The notes beneath the pieces were generated by a model. It searched no databases. It was given only the letters and a program-made list of their open reading frames with translations, and was not told the DNA's origin. A stretch of DNA of 64,000 nucleotides from the NCBI GenBank assembly GCA_023548195.1, contig JAJHZJ010000082.1, forward strand, positions 992,001 to 1,056,000, read 5' to 3'. Position numbers and translations under genes: made by a program. This stretch comes from Bettongia penicillata ogilbyi. Its lineage: Eukaryota; Chordata; Mammalia; Diprotodontia; Potoroidae. Position 1 is the stretch's first letter, and every line of letters begins with the position of its first letter. This document shows positions 34,710 to 45,349 of the stretch, piece after piece.

Positions 34710-34930
34710 ACTTTCTTTGGGAGGGAAGGAAGGAGTGAAGAGAACAGAGAAGGGAAATGGAGGGGAGGCAAAGGAGGAGGATGGAGAGGAAGGAAAGAAG
34801 GAAGGGTGGGAGGAATGGAGGAAAGAAAAGAAAAAAGGGGAGAAACTAACAGAAGGAGGAGAGAAGGAAGAGAAGAAAGAAGAAGGAAGAAATACGGAAG
34901 GAGAGGATGGAAAGAAGAAAGGAAAGAGGA
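34710..34930 (+). repeat. GGAA/GGAG-rich low-complexity tract
   Basis: The strand is almost pure purine. The Lys/Glu-rich frame (34717-34974) and Ser/Pro/Leu-rich antisense frame (34697-35005) are products of it. Confidence 0.9.
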
Positions 34931-35222
34931 ACTACAGATTCTTTGAACAAAGGGATATACCAAATTTTCATTGAAGACTTTGAACCTCAAATCAAACAAC
35001 AGCAAAAATAAAGAACCCCAACCTCATTAGATGAGACTTTTCGTTTCTTTCTTTGGTCAGTTCTGCTCAAGACTGCTCAGCACTTAAGACAACCCCAACT
35101 ATGCTTGTTTTTAAGCAAAGTCATGTTTAACAGGCACCACAGACTATATTTCTATAATTAAGGATAATGGAGAAACTGAGCCTATAAGTAACTGGCAGGT
35201 TTTTAAAATACATTAACTCCAC

Positions 35223-35638
35223 TGTTGAGGGCCAGGGTGGAGTGCAGTTGACAGGATCAGGATAGACCTTCGGGGAAACTGTTCTTTGAAACCGTGCTCA
35301 TTATCATCCGGAATGGTTCTCCATGGCCCCAGACGTGGCAGTCTCCATGGCCCCCAGAGGTGGCGGTCTCCATGAGACAAACAAGAGAACTACAGAAAAC
35401 AAGGGATATGTAAAATAGATGCCCTCTAGGCTAACAGTCTTTAAAGACAGTAAGACTGGCCAAACACTGGGACAGGAGACGAGCAGATAGTCACGTAGAC
35501 TAGCAGTTTCTGTCTATATATACCCTAACCCTCGGATCAATAAATGGAATTGGTCTATCTTTTCCTGCCTCCTGCCTCCCGCGTCTTTCTTCTTCACCAC
35601 ATCACCGAGCCATGTCAGGATACAGGCCATCCGCTACA
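35223..35638 (+). mobile_element. Solo LTR of an endogenous retrovirus, 6-bp target duplication
   Basis: The element starts TGTTGAGG and ends GCTACA (TG...CA). It is flanked by ctccac (35217-35222) and ctctac (35639-35644), a 6-base duplication with one transition. A TATATATA motif lies at about 35515-35522 and AATAAA at 35539-35544, followed by a pyrimidine-rich R/U5-like part. The U3-like part has about 2.5 tandem units of roughly 25 bases (35316-35378, each with 'tctccatgg'). GC content is higher than in the flanks. No primer-binding site or gene follows, so it is a solo LTR left by recombination. Six-base duplications and TGTTG starts suggest a class II (beta-type) element, which is inference. 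Confidence 0.7.
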
Positions 35639-35644
35639 CTCTAC

Positions 35645-36195
35645 TATTCTTCCTATACATTTCCCACATGCGGGCTGTATCTTTGATTTCCAAAGCTTTC
35701 AAATAAATGAATCAAAAGTTCAGTTAATCATTTGGGACACTATTTAGTTGAAAGTTTTAACACTACCACTTCTATTTCAGGTCCATTTAGACTCCCTCCC
35801 CCATTCCCCATCAACTTTTCATGCTTAAAGTAAAGCTAATACAACTTTTTGGAGATTAAAATGTCAACTTTCTACTTCACTTTTTTTGGGGATGGCCACA
35901 TTTAAGAGTACAATGTAATACTACTAAATTAGTAATTCCCCTCATTAACCCTAAAGACTAACCAGAACAATTAGAGGACAGGCAATTAATGCCAACCACA
36001 GTGTCCCTTTTTCCTCCCTTCTGTTCATAAATAAATCTAACCATTCTCTTGTGATCCTGACTTTAAAAATCTGAAAAAGCAGATCAGATTCTCCAATAAA
36101 AAGTCTTTGTACACCTGATTTAGTGCAAATGAACATTAATTTGTTTTTCTATTTTAACTTTAGAGATAGAATCACTCATTTTAAGAATTTATTGC
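35645..36195. other. No gene or repeat recognised
   Basis: AT-rich unassigned sequence. Confidence 0.4.
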
Positions 36196-36199
36196 AGGT

Positions 36200-36385
36200 T
36201 ATCGGTTTTAAGTGTCAGAGGCAGAATTTGAATTTGGGTCCTCTGACTCCAAATCTAATATTCCTCCAAATGAACCATGTGTAGGTGTAGCAAACCACAA
36301 TCTCTCTGATCCTCAGTTTCCCTACTTGCAAAATGAGCCTAATAATACCTGCCTTCCTCACAAAGTTGTTAGTTTGTATACGTTT
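36200..36385. mobile_element. Two SINE scraps, minus then plus strand
   Basis: 36200-36275 has the reversed motif 'gaatttgggtcctctgactcc'. 36290-36385 has 'gatcctcagtttccctac' and 'aaaatgagcctaataatacc' in plus orientation. Confidence 0.5.
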
Positions 36386-36431
36386 GCATATAATCATTAT
36401 TTCTTCCACACCATTGCTTTCCCCATCAGGT

Positions 36432-36502
36432 CAGCTTAAGAAATTAAATGGGAAACAGCTTAAGAAATTAAATGGGAAACAGCTTAAGAAATTAAATGGG
36501 AA
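36432..36502 (+). repeat. 24-bp tandem repeat, three copies
   Basis: Unit cagcttaagaaattaaatgg plus gaaa. Copies lie at 36432-36455, 36456-36479 and 36480-36502; the first two are identical and the third matches over 23 bases. Exact identity suggests a recent local expansion. Confidence 0.95.
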
Positions 36503-36699
36503 TTTTGGGGAGTTTTGCAGAAGTCACAGATGACACATGACACATCTTTCCAATTAGTAGATGATACCAAGCCCATGACCAAATACTTAACCCAAATTTT
36601 TACAATGAGGAGGAGGAGAAGGAAAAAAAGGGTAGCATTCCAGGAATGGGGCACCACTTATACAAAGACTTGGAAGCAAGGTCAAAGCACCTCAGAGAC

Positions 36700-36830
36700 C
36701 AGCTAATCCAGCTCCATCATTTTACAGATGAGTAAACCTAAGAACAGTTAAATGACTCGCTTAGGGAGAAGCAGGATTTGACAGGTTCTTTGACACCAAA
36801 ATCAGTGTGTTCTTCCAACTATACAGAAAG
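36700..36830 (-). mobile_element. SINE/CR1-end fragment, minus strand
   Basis: 'ccagctaatccagctcc', 'cattttacagatgagtaaacc' and 'gttaaatgactcgcttagg' are the reversed 'gaaactgag..' SINE type. Confidence 0.5.
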
Positions 36831-37039
36831 GATATCGCTCTTTGGAAGAGGAAGTGGGGAAGTTTGTCTGGAATACAGAGTCCACAAGGGGGAAGGGAAT
36901 AATATGTTATCAGTATGGAAAGATAGATTGGGGCCTTAAGAGCTTTAAATGCCAAAGAGCTAAATGTTCTAATACTTTGCGATTTGAATATAAAAACCAA
37001 ACATACAAGTTGAAGCATCCTTTCCTCCCTCCCCTCCAA

Positions 37040-37195
37040 ATAGGATGTAAATATTTACTGAACATCCACAATGTAAAATTTACTGTGCTAAGCACTAGAA
37101 ACTACACACATATAAATAAGATTGCAATCCCAGATTCAAGGAGTTCATATCCTACCAGATAGAATAAAATATACACACAATTAAATATAATACAA
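37040..37195 (-). mobile_element. L2 3' end, minus strand
   Basis: 'aaatatttactgaacatcc', 'actgtgctaagcactagaa' and 'ttcaaggagttcatatcc' match the reversed L2 3' terminus. Confidence 0.6.
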
Positions 37196-37229
37196 ATTTT
37201 AATATGTATCCAGAGTACTATATAACCAA

Positions 37230-37405
37230 ATGAGGCAACATAATGTAGTGAACAGAATACTAGATTGGGATTTAGCAGATCTCCATTCAAACCCCACTAA
37301 TTAACTATGGGATTCTGGGCAAATACTTCACTTTGTTGGGCTTTTGTTTGCTCATCTGTAAAAGCAGAGGGCTGACCAGATGATGTCTAAGATCTATTGC
37401 AGTTT
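37230..37405 (+). mobile_element. SINE (MIR-like)
   Basis: 'gaatactagattgggatttag', 'gggattctgggcaaatac', 'tgctcatctgtaaaagcag' and 'gaccagatgatgtctaag' are in order. Confidence 0.65.
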
Positions 37406-37409
37406 TATC

Positions 37410-37900
37410 AAATAATGACAAAAAAGCATTATTATTAATAATTACTAAATAAAAGATCACCAAAATTCCTCTCCCTCCAGCAAAATGAACAAACAACAAT
37501 CCACTATAGAAGCAAAAGTTAAAAAACAGAAATGTAAACTAACATCATGTTACTGTTACTTTGTTAAAATCAAAATTGATATTTAGAAAACAAATTTTAA
37601 GTAATTTGTAGCTTATGGTATTACAAATGATCAATTTCTTGTTTATTTGAATGTTTTTGTTGGTGACTGCTGTTTTAAATAAAATTTAAAAATAGAAACC
37701 TTACTCTTTAATTCAAGTTATAGAGACCATTTTACATAGCTGTACACCATGCCTTTCACCAGGACATCTTTCAAATTGGAATCATGTGGTGGCATTGTTT
37801 TACTACTTCAATACTGCCACAGGATCCATAATTTGTGGGTGTGGGCTTTATTTCCATTGACAAGCACTCAAAAGCTTAGTATAACTCATTAGATAGTTAT
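37410..37900. other. No gene or repeat recognised
   Basis: Unassigned AT-rich sequence. Confidence 0.4.
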
Positions 37901-37904
37901 ATAT

Positions 37905-38040
37905 ACTAGTAGTGTTATTCTGAATAAGTCATTTAACCCTCTGTGTCATTTGGAATATTATATAATGCTACTTACAGCAACTCACAGGGTTGTTGAGAGG
38001 ATCAAATGACATATACGTATATAAGTAATTATTATTCTTA
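37905..38040 (+). mobile_element. SINE 3' half
   Basis: 'aataagtcatttaaccctc', 'cacagggttgttgagagg' and 'atcaaatgacatatacg' are the SINE 3' half. Confidence 0.55.
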
Positions 38041-38189
38041 TTCTCTTACTTTTCAAAATAATCTTATAGTTAGTATCACTGCCTTTCAATTGGATTACTG
38101 ATTTTCCTTTCTACTGACCCTTCCTCTCTAAGACAAAGAAATCATCAGCAATAACTAATGACAATGTAGTTCCATACAAGGACACTCTC

Positions 38190-38490
38190 AGGAACTTGGG
38201 AATCAATTGTGAGACATGTGAGACACTGGCACAGAGCCATCCAGCATGGCATGCCTGCATTAAAGAAGGTGTTATGCTCTCTGAGCAAAGCAGAATTGCA
38301 GCAGCCCAAAAGAAACCTGAGATGCACAAATTTAGGGAGAAATGTTCATACAGATTATTTGTGCCTGACCTACCATATGGTAGAGCCTTCTGAGCTTACA
38401 TTGGTCTGATCAGCTACAGTGAAAACACACCATATACCTTGATTCCAACCTGGTGACATCATTTTAGAACTCAAGAACAACAAAAAATCA
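38190..38490 (+). pseudogene. C-terminal end of a non-LTR retrotransposon protein with zinc-finger remnant
   Basis: The frame 38196-38393 has ETLAQSHPAWHACIKEGV and SEQSRIAAAQKKPEMHKF. The end of a LINE polyprotein I recognise from marsupial genomes reads W/E-T-LA--R-AW-----EG, then Y-E-Q-SRI-SA-RK-EM-KFR, then a Cys/His finger before the stop. Here the finger is damaged: YLCPTCGRAF-type residues read as FVPDLPYGRAF, followed after a stop by AYIGLISYSEN. The DNA just after ('ggtgacatcattttagaactc', 'aagaacaacaa') resembles the LINE tail that also ends the SINE modules at 12255 and 56886. I think it is an RTE-like or related LINE, but the clade is unsure. Confidence 0.55.
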
Positions 38491-38494
38491 ACCA

Positions 38495-39235
38495 GTTCAC
38501 AAATACAAATTATGCCAAAAGTCTTAATGCATTTTTAAGCTTCAGCAGCTTTTAAGTTACTGTATATTACCTTTGATATAACTGATACATAAACTTGATT
38601 ACTTTAATTTGGAAGTTTTCATTTATGTCATTAGATTTTTAAAGCATATTGACATTAGTGATTTAGGAATTGAGAAAAAGATGCTCTATTAACTGTCTCA
38701 AATCAAATTATTAGAAACTAATGAAATTTAGCACTTTTAATTAAGCCATCTTTATCACCTTAACTTTCAAAATGTGATATAAAGGCATGGCTAAATGGTA
38801 TAGATGACCTGCAGAAACATTCAATACAATTTTTATTAAAACTGACATACGGCTCCTTCAACATATATTAGGATCTCAAATACAAGCAAATCTGAGAGTT
38901 CATAGGAATCTCTGAATTTCAATGAGTCTGAGTATTGATAATAATAATATTCAAATGGATCTGTGAACTAAATGATTTAAGGACTGCATCCAGTGATGCT
39001 GATTAAAATCCATCTACACCTGCCTAGAGTTCATTTGACAGTAGTTTTTTCCTCGCTTTTTTTTGATATTTTGAGGGGACTCTTGAGGCATCCCTTCCCC
39101 TACTACATGATCAATTCTTTTCTTCTTTTCATACATTTCCTTGATGACACCTTTTACTATTCCTTTTGAAGTTCCTCATTAGTTCTACATTACATGTTGG
39201 TTATATATTGGCTATAAATTCTTATTTTAAATGAA
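38495..39235. other. Unassigned; may hold the upstream part of the next element
   Basis: No clear repeat. The R4-like LINE that follows should have had a longer N-terminal region here, but I could not align any of it. Confidence 0.3.
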
Positions 39236-39239
39236 GACA

Positions 39240-41130
39240 TCACCTGTAACTTCTCCAAAATATGAGTTAATTACAAGCCAATTGATGTACTATGTGATAA
39301 GCAATTTACAGCATCTAGTGCTAAAAATTCCTTGGGGCATACATAGCAATTCTTATTGATTTGGTAATTATTGAATATGACACCTGAAAGTACACTGCTT
39401 TTATTGATTATTCCAAAGTCTTTCACTCAGTTTTTTAATTATGGTGGCTTATTTGTATACTGCATCTACAGAAAATGGAACCATGTATAAATATAGTAAG
39501 AAAGCTGAAGTATCAGAAGTCTACATAAAACTATTCTCTACTTGAAAAATGCCGACATAATAATGTCAAAAATAATTGATATAAAACAGCATTTTCAGAA
39601 GAAACAGTTTAAGCCTATTATAGTTCTGTTAACCTAAAATCTATGACTGTCTCTCCTGAAAATAAGTGTGGCTTTCAAATTAAAGCATGTATAAAACCAA
39701 ATCATCTTAACAATCACTTTACGTACATGGATGACATCAAGCTATATGGCTCCAAAGAAAGTAAATAGCTCCTCCAACTCTCCAACTTATTTAAGTCTCA
39801 TTTGAACTTGATAAGTATAAATTAACATAATAAGATAAACTGAAGGCTTTGAGCTTGAATGTGTAGGTTAAATTAATCAATGAATGAAGGTGATAATAAT
39901 ACTTTGGTCTCTTCCAGGCAAAATCTATCTATGCTACATTAAAGCTATTCATAGAAAAGATGTGGCTGAATATGTTAAAAGACTTACTGGCATCCTGAAA
40001 TCAAAGCTCAAAGTTAACACATTTAAAGCAACTAACATCTACACAACCCCTTTCATACTTTCAGAACTGCTAAGCAGATAACAAATTTTAAAAAGTGTCC
40101 TAATAAAAATCTGTACAATATTAATGAAAGTAAGATGTATCATTCAAAGGCAGTTATAGAAAGATGAATACTTTCTCACCAAAAGGAGGAAAAAGAAATG
40201 ACATATTCTTAGAGCACCTGATAAACAGGTCAAAAAACCTACAAAAATATTTTTGTAATAAGCAGACATCACTTCAACAAATAACAGTTTGATAACAAAT
40301 AACAGTTTGATAACAAGTACATGTGATAGGATTTATCAAGTGTAACAAAAAGTGTTTTGCCTCTGGATGGAGCCCATGAAATAGCTCAGATCCACAAATG
40401 TAATCAAAGGGCCTCCCATGGGCAACACTGAATGTACTCTGCTAACAAATATCAACAAAAAAGCATTGAGCAATTGGCCAAGTAATGTAGATTTATTTAG
40501 GAAAATCAAAGATTTATGACAGCAATTCAGGACTAGGTCATTACCACCAGACATTTCAGAAGGGTTATGCCTAAAAAGCCTAAATTTATCAGTCAATTCA
40601 GATCATGCAAGGAAATGCTAAATGTATCTAATACATCTTTGAAGGCTGGAAGAAAAACAAACACCTACAAAAAATCTAGCAAGCCATGACCTAATATGTA
40701 AAATTATAAATCAGAAGTATGCTACACTGTAAGAACTGGCAAGTGACACACTTCTGTTCTACAAAATAAATGTCCTTTAGAACTTAACAAAAAAATGTTT
40801 CTAGAACTGCTCATAATTACCTGGACATAATATTGATTCATATATAAAAATTTAAGAACAATACTTTAGATGCTGCTATACCAATGCTTCCCACTCTCCA
40901 AGCTACATGGAATAAAAAAAATTTCAAAATAAAGAAAACTAGCAGAAGAAATAAAAATCATATAGAAATGGGATGACTTACATATCATCTGTCAACCTGT
41001 CTGCTACCTGATGTGTAGAAAATGTTTTCAGTGAAACTACAGAAGATAACTTTACATCCTAATACTTTATTCAACTATAAAAAGCAGTATTTTATACACC
41101 TTTGCAACAACCCACAGAATATGAAATGTA
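39240..41130 (+). pseudogene. Decayed R4/Dong-like LINE: reverse transcriptase plus restriction-like endonuclease
   Basis: Several protein blocks lie in the order expected of a LINE with a C-terminal restriction-like endonuclease. NYKPIDVLC (about 39275) resembles the 'YRPI-cL' RT block. RT motif A at 39400-39432 reads FIDYSKVFHSV (expected iDY-KAFDSV). The catalytic box YMDDIKLYGSKESK starts at 39724 in the same frame, followed by a stop. The 39884-40081 frame carries EYVKRLTGILKSKLKVNTFK, the conserved post-RT 'Y-rRlr-ILkskLn--N---AIN--a-P' block. Near 40690 HDLICKIINQK resembles the pre-endonuclease H-----I-Q segment. The endonuclease core is at 40812-40883: HNYLDIILIH, then a stop, then DAAIP (D codon at 40869), matching H-N-RPDI-LID...(14 residues)...DIAIP. 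The catalytic P-D has become L-D. At least two frame changes and several stops are present. R4/Dong is inferred from this RT-RLE order; other RLE clades are possible. Confidence 0.6.
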
Positions 41131-41320
41131 AAAGAATAACAGCAAGATAGTTGCTTGTCATGAAACTCAATTCAATCTGAGCTCCATGAAGGAGAACAAT
41201 GATTTTAAAATATAATATGTATAATAATATAATAATGATAGATGAGATTTGTGATATTTAGGCAATTCATTCTCTTTCAATCAAAAGCCAAACTTTTTCC
41301 TTTGTAAAAAGATTTTGGCA

Positions 41321-41349
<29 letters not shown>
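41321..41349 (+). repeat. (CA)n microsatellite
   Basis: A clean run of CA dinucleotides. Confidence 0.95.
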
Positions 41350-41352
<3 letters not shown>

Positions 41353-41424
41353 CTGCCTTGGAATAGATTCGCTGCGTGGCTTTAAAAAAAATCAAATGGC
41401 ACTTTTAAAGGAACTTATCTAATC

Positions 41425-43855
41425 TTTTGCTTTCTTTTTAAATTTTTAATTAATTTATTTTTAATTTTCAACGTTCATTTCCACAAGATTTTGAGTTCCA
41501 AATTTTCTCCCCATCTCTCCCCTCCCCCACTCTGAAACACCATGTTTTCTGATTACCCCTTCCCCCAATCTACTCTCCCTTCTATCACACCTGTCCCTTC
41601 CCTTATCTCCATCTTCTCTCTTGTCATGTAGGGCAAGGTAGATTTTTATACCCCATTACCTGTATTTCTTATTACCTAGTTGCATGCAGAAACAATTCTC
41701 AACACTCATTCCTTAAACTTTGAGTTCCAACTTCTCTTCCTTCCTCCCTCCCCACCCATCCCCACTGAGAAGGCAAGTCATTCAAAATAGGCTACATATG
41801 TGTGGTTTTGCTAAAAACTTCCATAATAGTCATGTTGTGAAAGACTAATAACTTCCCTCCATCCTATCCTGCCCCCTATTTATTCTATTCTCTCTTTAGA
41901 CCTTGTCCCTCCCCTAAAAGGATTACTTCTTTTTACTCCCTCCTCCCATTTGCCCTCCCTTCTATCACCCCCTCACTCCACTTATCCCATTCTCTCCTGC
42001 TTTCCTGTAGTATAAGACAGATTTTCATACCAAATTGGATGAATTGGATGTGCATGTTATTCCTTCCATAAGCCAAATGTGGTAAGTAAGCTTCACTTTT
42101 TCCCTCTCACCTCCCTCTTTTTGCCCTTCCATTGAAAATGCTTTTTCTTGTCTCTTTTATGAGAGATAATTTGCCCCATTCTATGTCTCCTTTTCTTCTT
42201 CCAATATATTCCTCTCTCACACCTTAATTTTATTTTTTTAGATATCATCCCTTTCTATTCAACTCACCCTGTGCCCATATATATGTGCATACGTATATAT
42301 GTATGTATGTATATCTAATCCCTTCAACTATGCAAATACTGAGGAAAGTCTCAAGTTACAGATATTATCTTTCCATGTAGGAATATAAACAGTTCAACTT
42401 TAGTAAAGTCTCTTACGATTTCTCTTTCCTCCTTACCTTTTCATGCGTCTCTTGATTCTTGTGCTTGAAAGTCAAATTTTCTATTCAGCTCTGGTCTTTT
42501 CATCAAGAATGCTTAAGTCTCCTATTTCATTGAATAACCATTTTTCTCCTGAAGCATTATACTCAGTTTTGCTGAGTAGGTGATTCTTGGAACCAGGGTT
42601 CCTTTGACTTCTGGAATATCATATTCCAAACCCTTTGATTCCTTAATGTAGAAGCTGCTAGATCTTGTGTTAACCTGACTGTATTTCCACAATTCTCAAA
42701 TTGTTTCTTTCTAGCTGCTTGCAATATTTTCTCCTTGACCTGGGAACTCTGGAATTTGGCTACAATATTGCTAGGAGTCTTTCAGGAGGATTCTTTTAAT
42801 ATTTATTTTACCCTCTGGTTCTAGAATATCAGGGCAGTTTTCCTTGATAATTTCATAAAAGATGATGCCTAGGCTCTTTTTTTGATCATGGCTTTCAGGT
42901 AGTCCCATAATTTTTAAATTGTTTCTCCTGGATCTATTTTCCAGGTCAGTTGTTTTTCCAATGAGATATTTCATGTTGTCTTATATTTTTTTCATTCTTT
43001 TGGTTTTGTTCTGTCATTTCTTGGCTTCTCATAAAGTGCTTAGCTTCCATCTGCTCTATTCTAATTTTTAAAAAACTGTTTTCTTCAGTGAGCTTTTGAA
43101 CCTCCTTTTCCATTTGGCTAATTCTGTTTTAAAGCATTCTTCTCCTCAATGACTTTTTGGGGTCTCTTGCCATTTGAGTTAGTCTAATTTTAAAGGTGTT
43201 ATTTTCTTCAGCATTTTTTGGGGTCTCCTTTAGCAAGTTGTTGATTGGCTTTTCATGCTTTTCTTGCATCTCTCTCATTTCTCTTCCCAATTTTTCCTCC
43301 ACCTCTTTTACTTGATTTTCAAAATCCTTTTTAAGCTCTTCCATGGCCTGAGATCACTGCATATTTATTTTGGAGGTTTTGGATACAGAAGCCTTGACTT
43401 TTAGGTCTTTCTCTGATGCTATGCATTGTTCTTCCTCATCTAAAAGGATGAGAGAAGATACCTGTTCACCAAGAAAGTAACCTTCTACAGCTTTATTTTT
43501 TTTCCCATTTTGGGGCATTTTCCCAGCCAGTTACATGACTTTTAAGTCCTTTGTCAAGAGTAGGGTATACTGTGGGGACTTTTAAGTTCTCAGTTCCTCC
43601 AAGATGGCACAATCAAGGGAGAAAAATTTACTCCTCTCCTGGCCTGTGCTCTGGTCTAGGAGCTACCAAAGCTTTTCTGTCCAGGATCTGAAAGCAGAAT
43701 TCCCTTTCCAGAGCCTCCACCAGCTTCACCACACCAGCACTCTTTCTCACCCCAGAACTGCCACTCAGGGCTGAGATCCAGATGGGTGGCTCAATTCCCC
43801 CAGGGGCTTTAGGCAGGGGATTCCAAAAGTGGATGCTGCTGTTTTTTGGATGTCT
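41425..43855 (-). mobile_element. ORF1-only L1 derivative (HAL1-like), minus strand
   Basis: From 5' (high) to 3' (low): part of a 5' UTR (43855-43345), ORF1 (43344-42441), then directly a long 3' region with no reverse transcriptase. That 3' region ends at 41425 in 'aaaattaaaaataaattaat' on the minus strand. It includes the 'gccttctcagtgggg', 'ttgccctacatgac' and 'gaactcaaaatcttgtgg' blocks also seen at 11590-12060. ORF1 followed by 3' end without ORF2 is the definition of HAL1 elements. Confidence 0.75.
42441..43344 (-). pseudogene. Broken ORF1 of the HAL1-like element
   Basis: It starts with ATG at 43344 in the same context as the 3689 copy and reads MEELKKDFENQVKEVEEKLG, the coiled coil. 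42974-42771 reads MKYLIGKTTDLENRSRRNNL, the RRM entry, then KENCPDILEPEGKINIKR. The end (stop at 42441) corresponds to the KRPELNRK..QESRD tail. Frameshifts occur near 43150 and 42770. It is the same family as 3689-4627. Confidence 0.75.
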
Positions 43856-44412
43856 TTCAGGAGGTGACTGGTGGATTCTTTCAATATTTATTTTGCCCTC
43901 TGGTTCTAGAAAATCAGGGCAGTTTTCCTTGATAATTTCATGAAAGATGATGTCTAGGTCTTTTTTTGATCATGGCTTTCAGGTGGTGCCATAATTTTTA
44001 AATTATCTCTCCTGGATCTAATTTCCAGGTCAGTTGTTTTTCCAATGAGATATTTCACATTATCTTCCATTTTTTCATTCTTTTGGTTTTGTTTTGTGAT
44101 TTCTTGGTTTCTCATAAAGTCATTAGCCTCCACCTGTTCCATTCTAATTTTTAAAGAACTATTTTCTTCAGTGAGCTTTTGAACCTCCTTTTCTATTTGG
44201 CTAATTCTACTCCTCATTGGCTTTTTGAACCTCTTTTGCTAACTGAGTTAGCCTATTTTTAAAGGTATTATTTTCTTCAGCATTTTTTGGGGTCTCCTTT
44301 AGCAAGGTGTTGACCTGCTTTCATGCTTTTCTTGCAGCTCCCTCATTTCTCTTCCCAGTTTTTCCTCTACCTCTTTTACTTGATTTTCAAAATCCTTTTT
44401 GAGCTCTTCCAT
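43856..44412 (-). pseudogene. Truncated L1-type ORF1
   Basis: ATG at 44412 gives the MEELKK..FENQV start. The frame 44217-43954 reads MRSRISQIEKEVQKLTEENS (coiled coil), MRNQEITKQNQ and LEIRSRRDNLKIM, then AAPPESHD-like text near the RRM. The ORF ends near 43856 at the junction, so the C-terminal domain is absent. Confidence 0.75.
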
Positions 44413-45320
44413 GGCCTGAGCTCACTGAATATTTATTTTGGATGTTTGGGATATGGAACCCTTGATTTTTACATCTTTCCCTGATGGTAAGCATTGTACT
44501 TCCTCATCAGAAAGGGTGGGAGGAGATACCTGTTCACCAATAAAGTAACTGTCCATAGTCTTATTTTTTTCCCCTTTTTTGGGCATTTTCCCAACCAGTT
44601 ACTTGACTTTTGGGTCCTTTGGTCAAGAGTAGGGTATACTCTGGGGACCTGTAAGATATCAGTTCCTCCACAGTGGCTGAATCAAGCATGTACTGGTCTG
44701 GGCGCAGGAAAGGATTTTTGTGCCCAAAATCTTAGCATGAGTTTCCTCATCACAGGCACCTGACCTCCAGTTCTCCCAATAGCACTGCGGGGTGGGATTC
44801 AGTCAAGCTGTGGGGGGCAGGGCCACCATTCAGTGTAAGACAAAGACCAGCTCCCTCAGTGCCCCCAGGGGTTTTTAAGGAACCAGCAATGGTCTTGGGC
44901 TGTTGTAGGGGCTGCCCTGAGATCTCCTGACGCCTACCTGATGTGGCCTCTGTGGCTGCTGCCTGAGGCTGGAGCTATGGGAAGGCCCTTCTCCCTTCCC
45001 AGCCAGCTGAAAAAATCCAGTCCCTGACCTTTGGCACCTGTGGGTTGAGGGATCTGAGGACTCGCTGCTGCTGCTGCAATTGGGGATTCGGCCCCCCGAA
45101 GGCTGTTCATGAGCTGTGCGGCATGGCCTAGGCTGGGCTGGGCTCTGCATGTGGGCCTTTCAGGTCACCCTGGACTGGAAATCTCCTCCACTCTATTGTT
45201 CTCCACATCTGCTGCTCCAAAATTTGTTGAGAGTCCCTTCCTACAGGTTTTTTATGGGCTGTGTGGGGAGAGCCTGCATTGTTTTGTCTTTCTACTCTGC
45301 CATCTTGGCTCCACCCCCTG
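43856..45320 (-). mobile_element. Second L1-type 5' end with partial ORF1, minus strand
   Basis: The 5' terminus at about 45320 is the reverse of 'gtggagccaagatggcagag'. The 5' UTR runs to about 44415, and ORF1 starts at 44412. The copy stops abruptly at about 43856, inside the RRM-to-C-terminal part, where it joins the 5' UTR of the next copy. The 44875-45150 minus frame and the 45109-45535 plus frames are 5' UTR artefacts. Confidence 0.75.
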
Positions 45321-45349
45321 TCAATTTCTTATTAATAATAGTGAATCAA

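Noticed and set aside
34697..35005. Charged and Ser/Pro/Leu-rich frames on both strands
   Set aside because: Both are products of the GGAA-type low-complexity tract.
36432..36502. CRISPR-like direct repeats
   Set aside because: The units are contiguous with no spacers and the DNA is mammalian.
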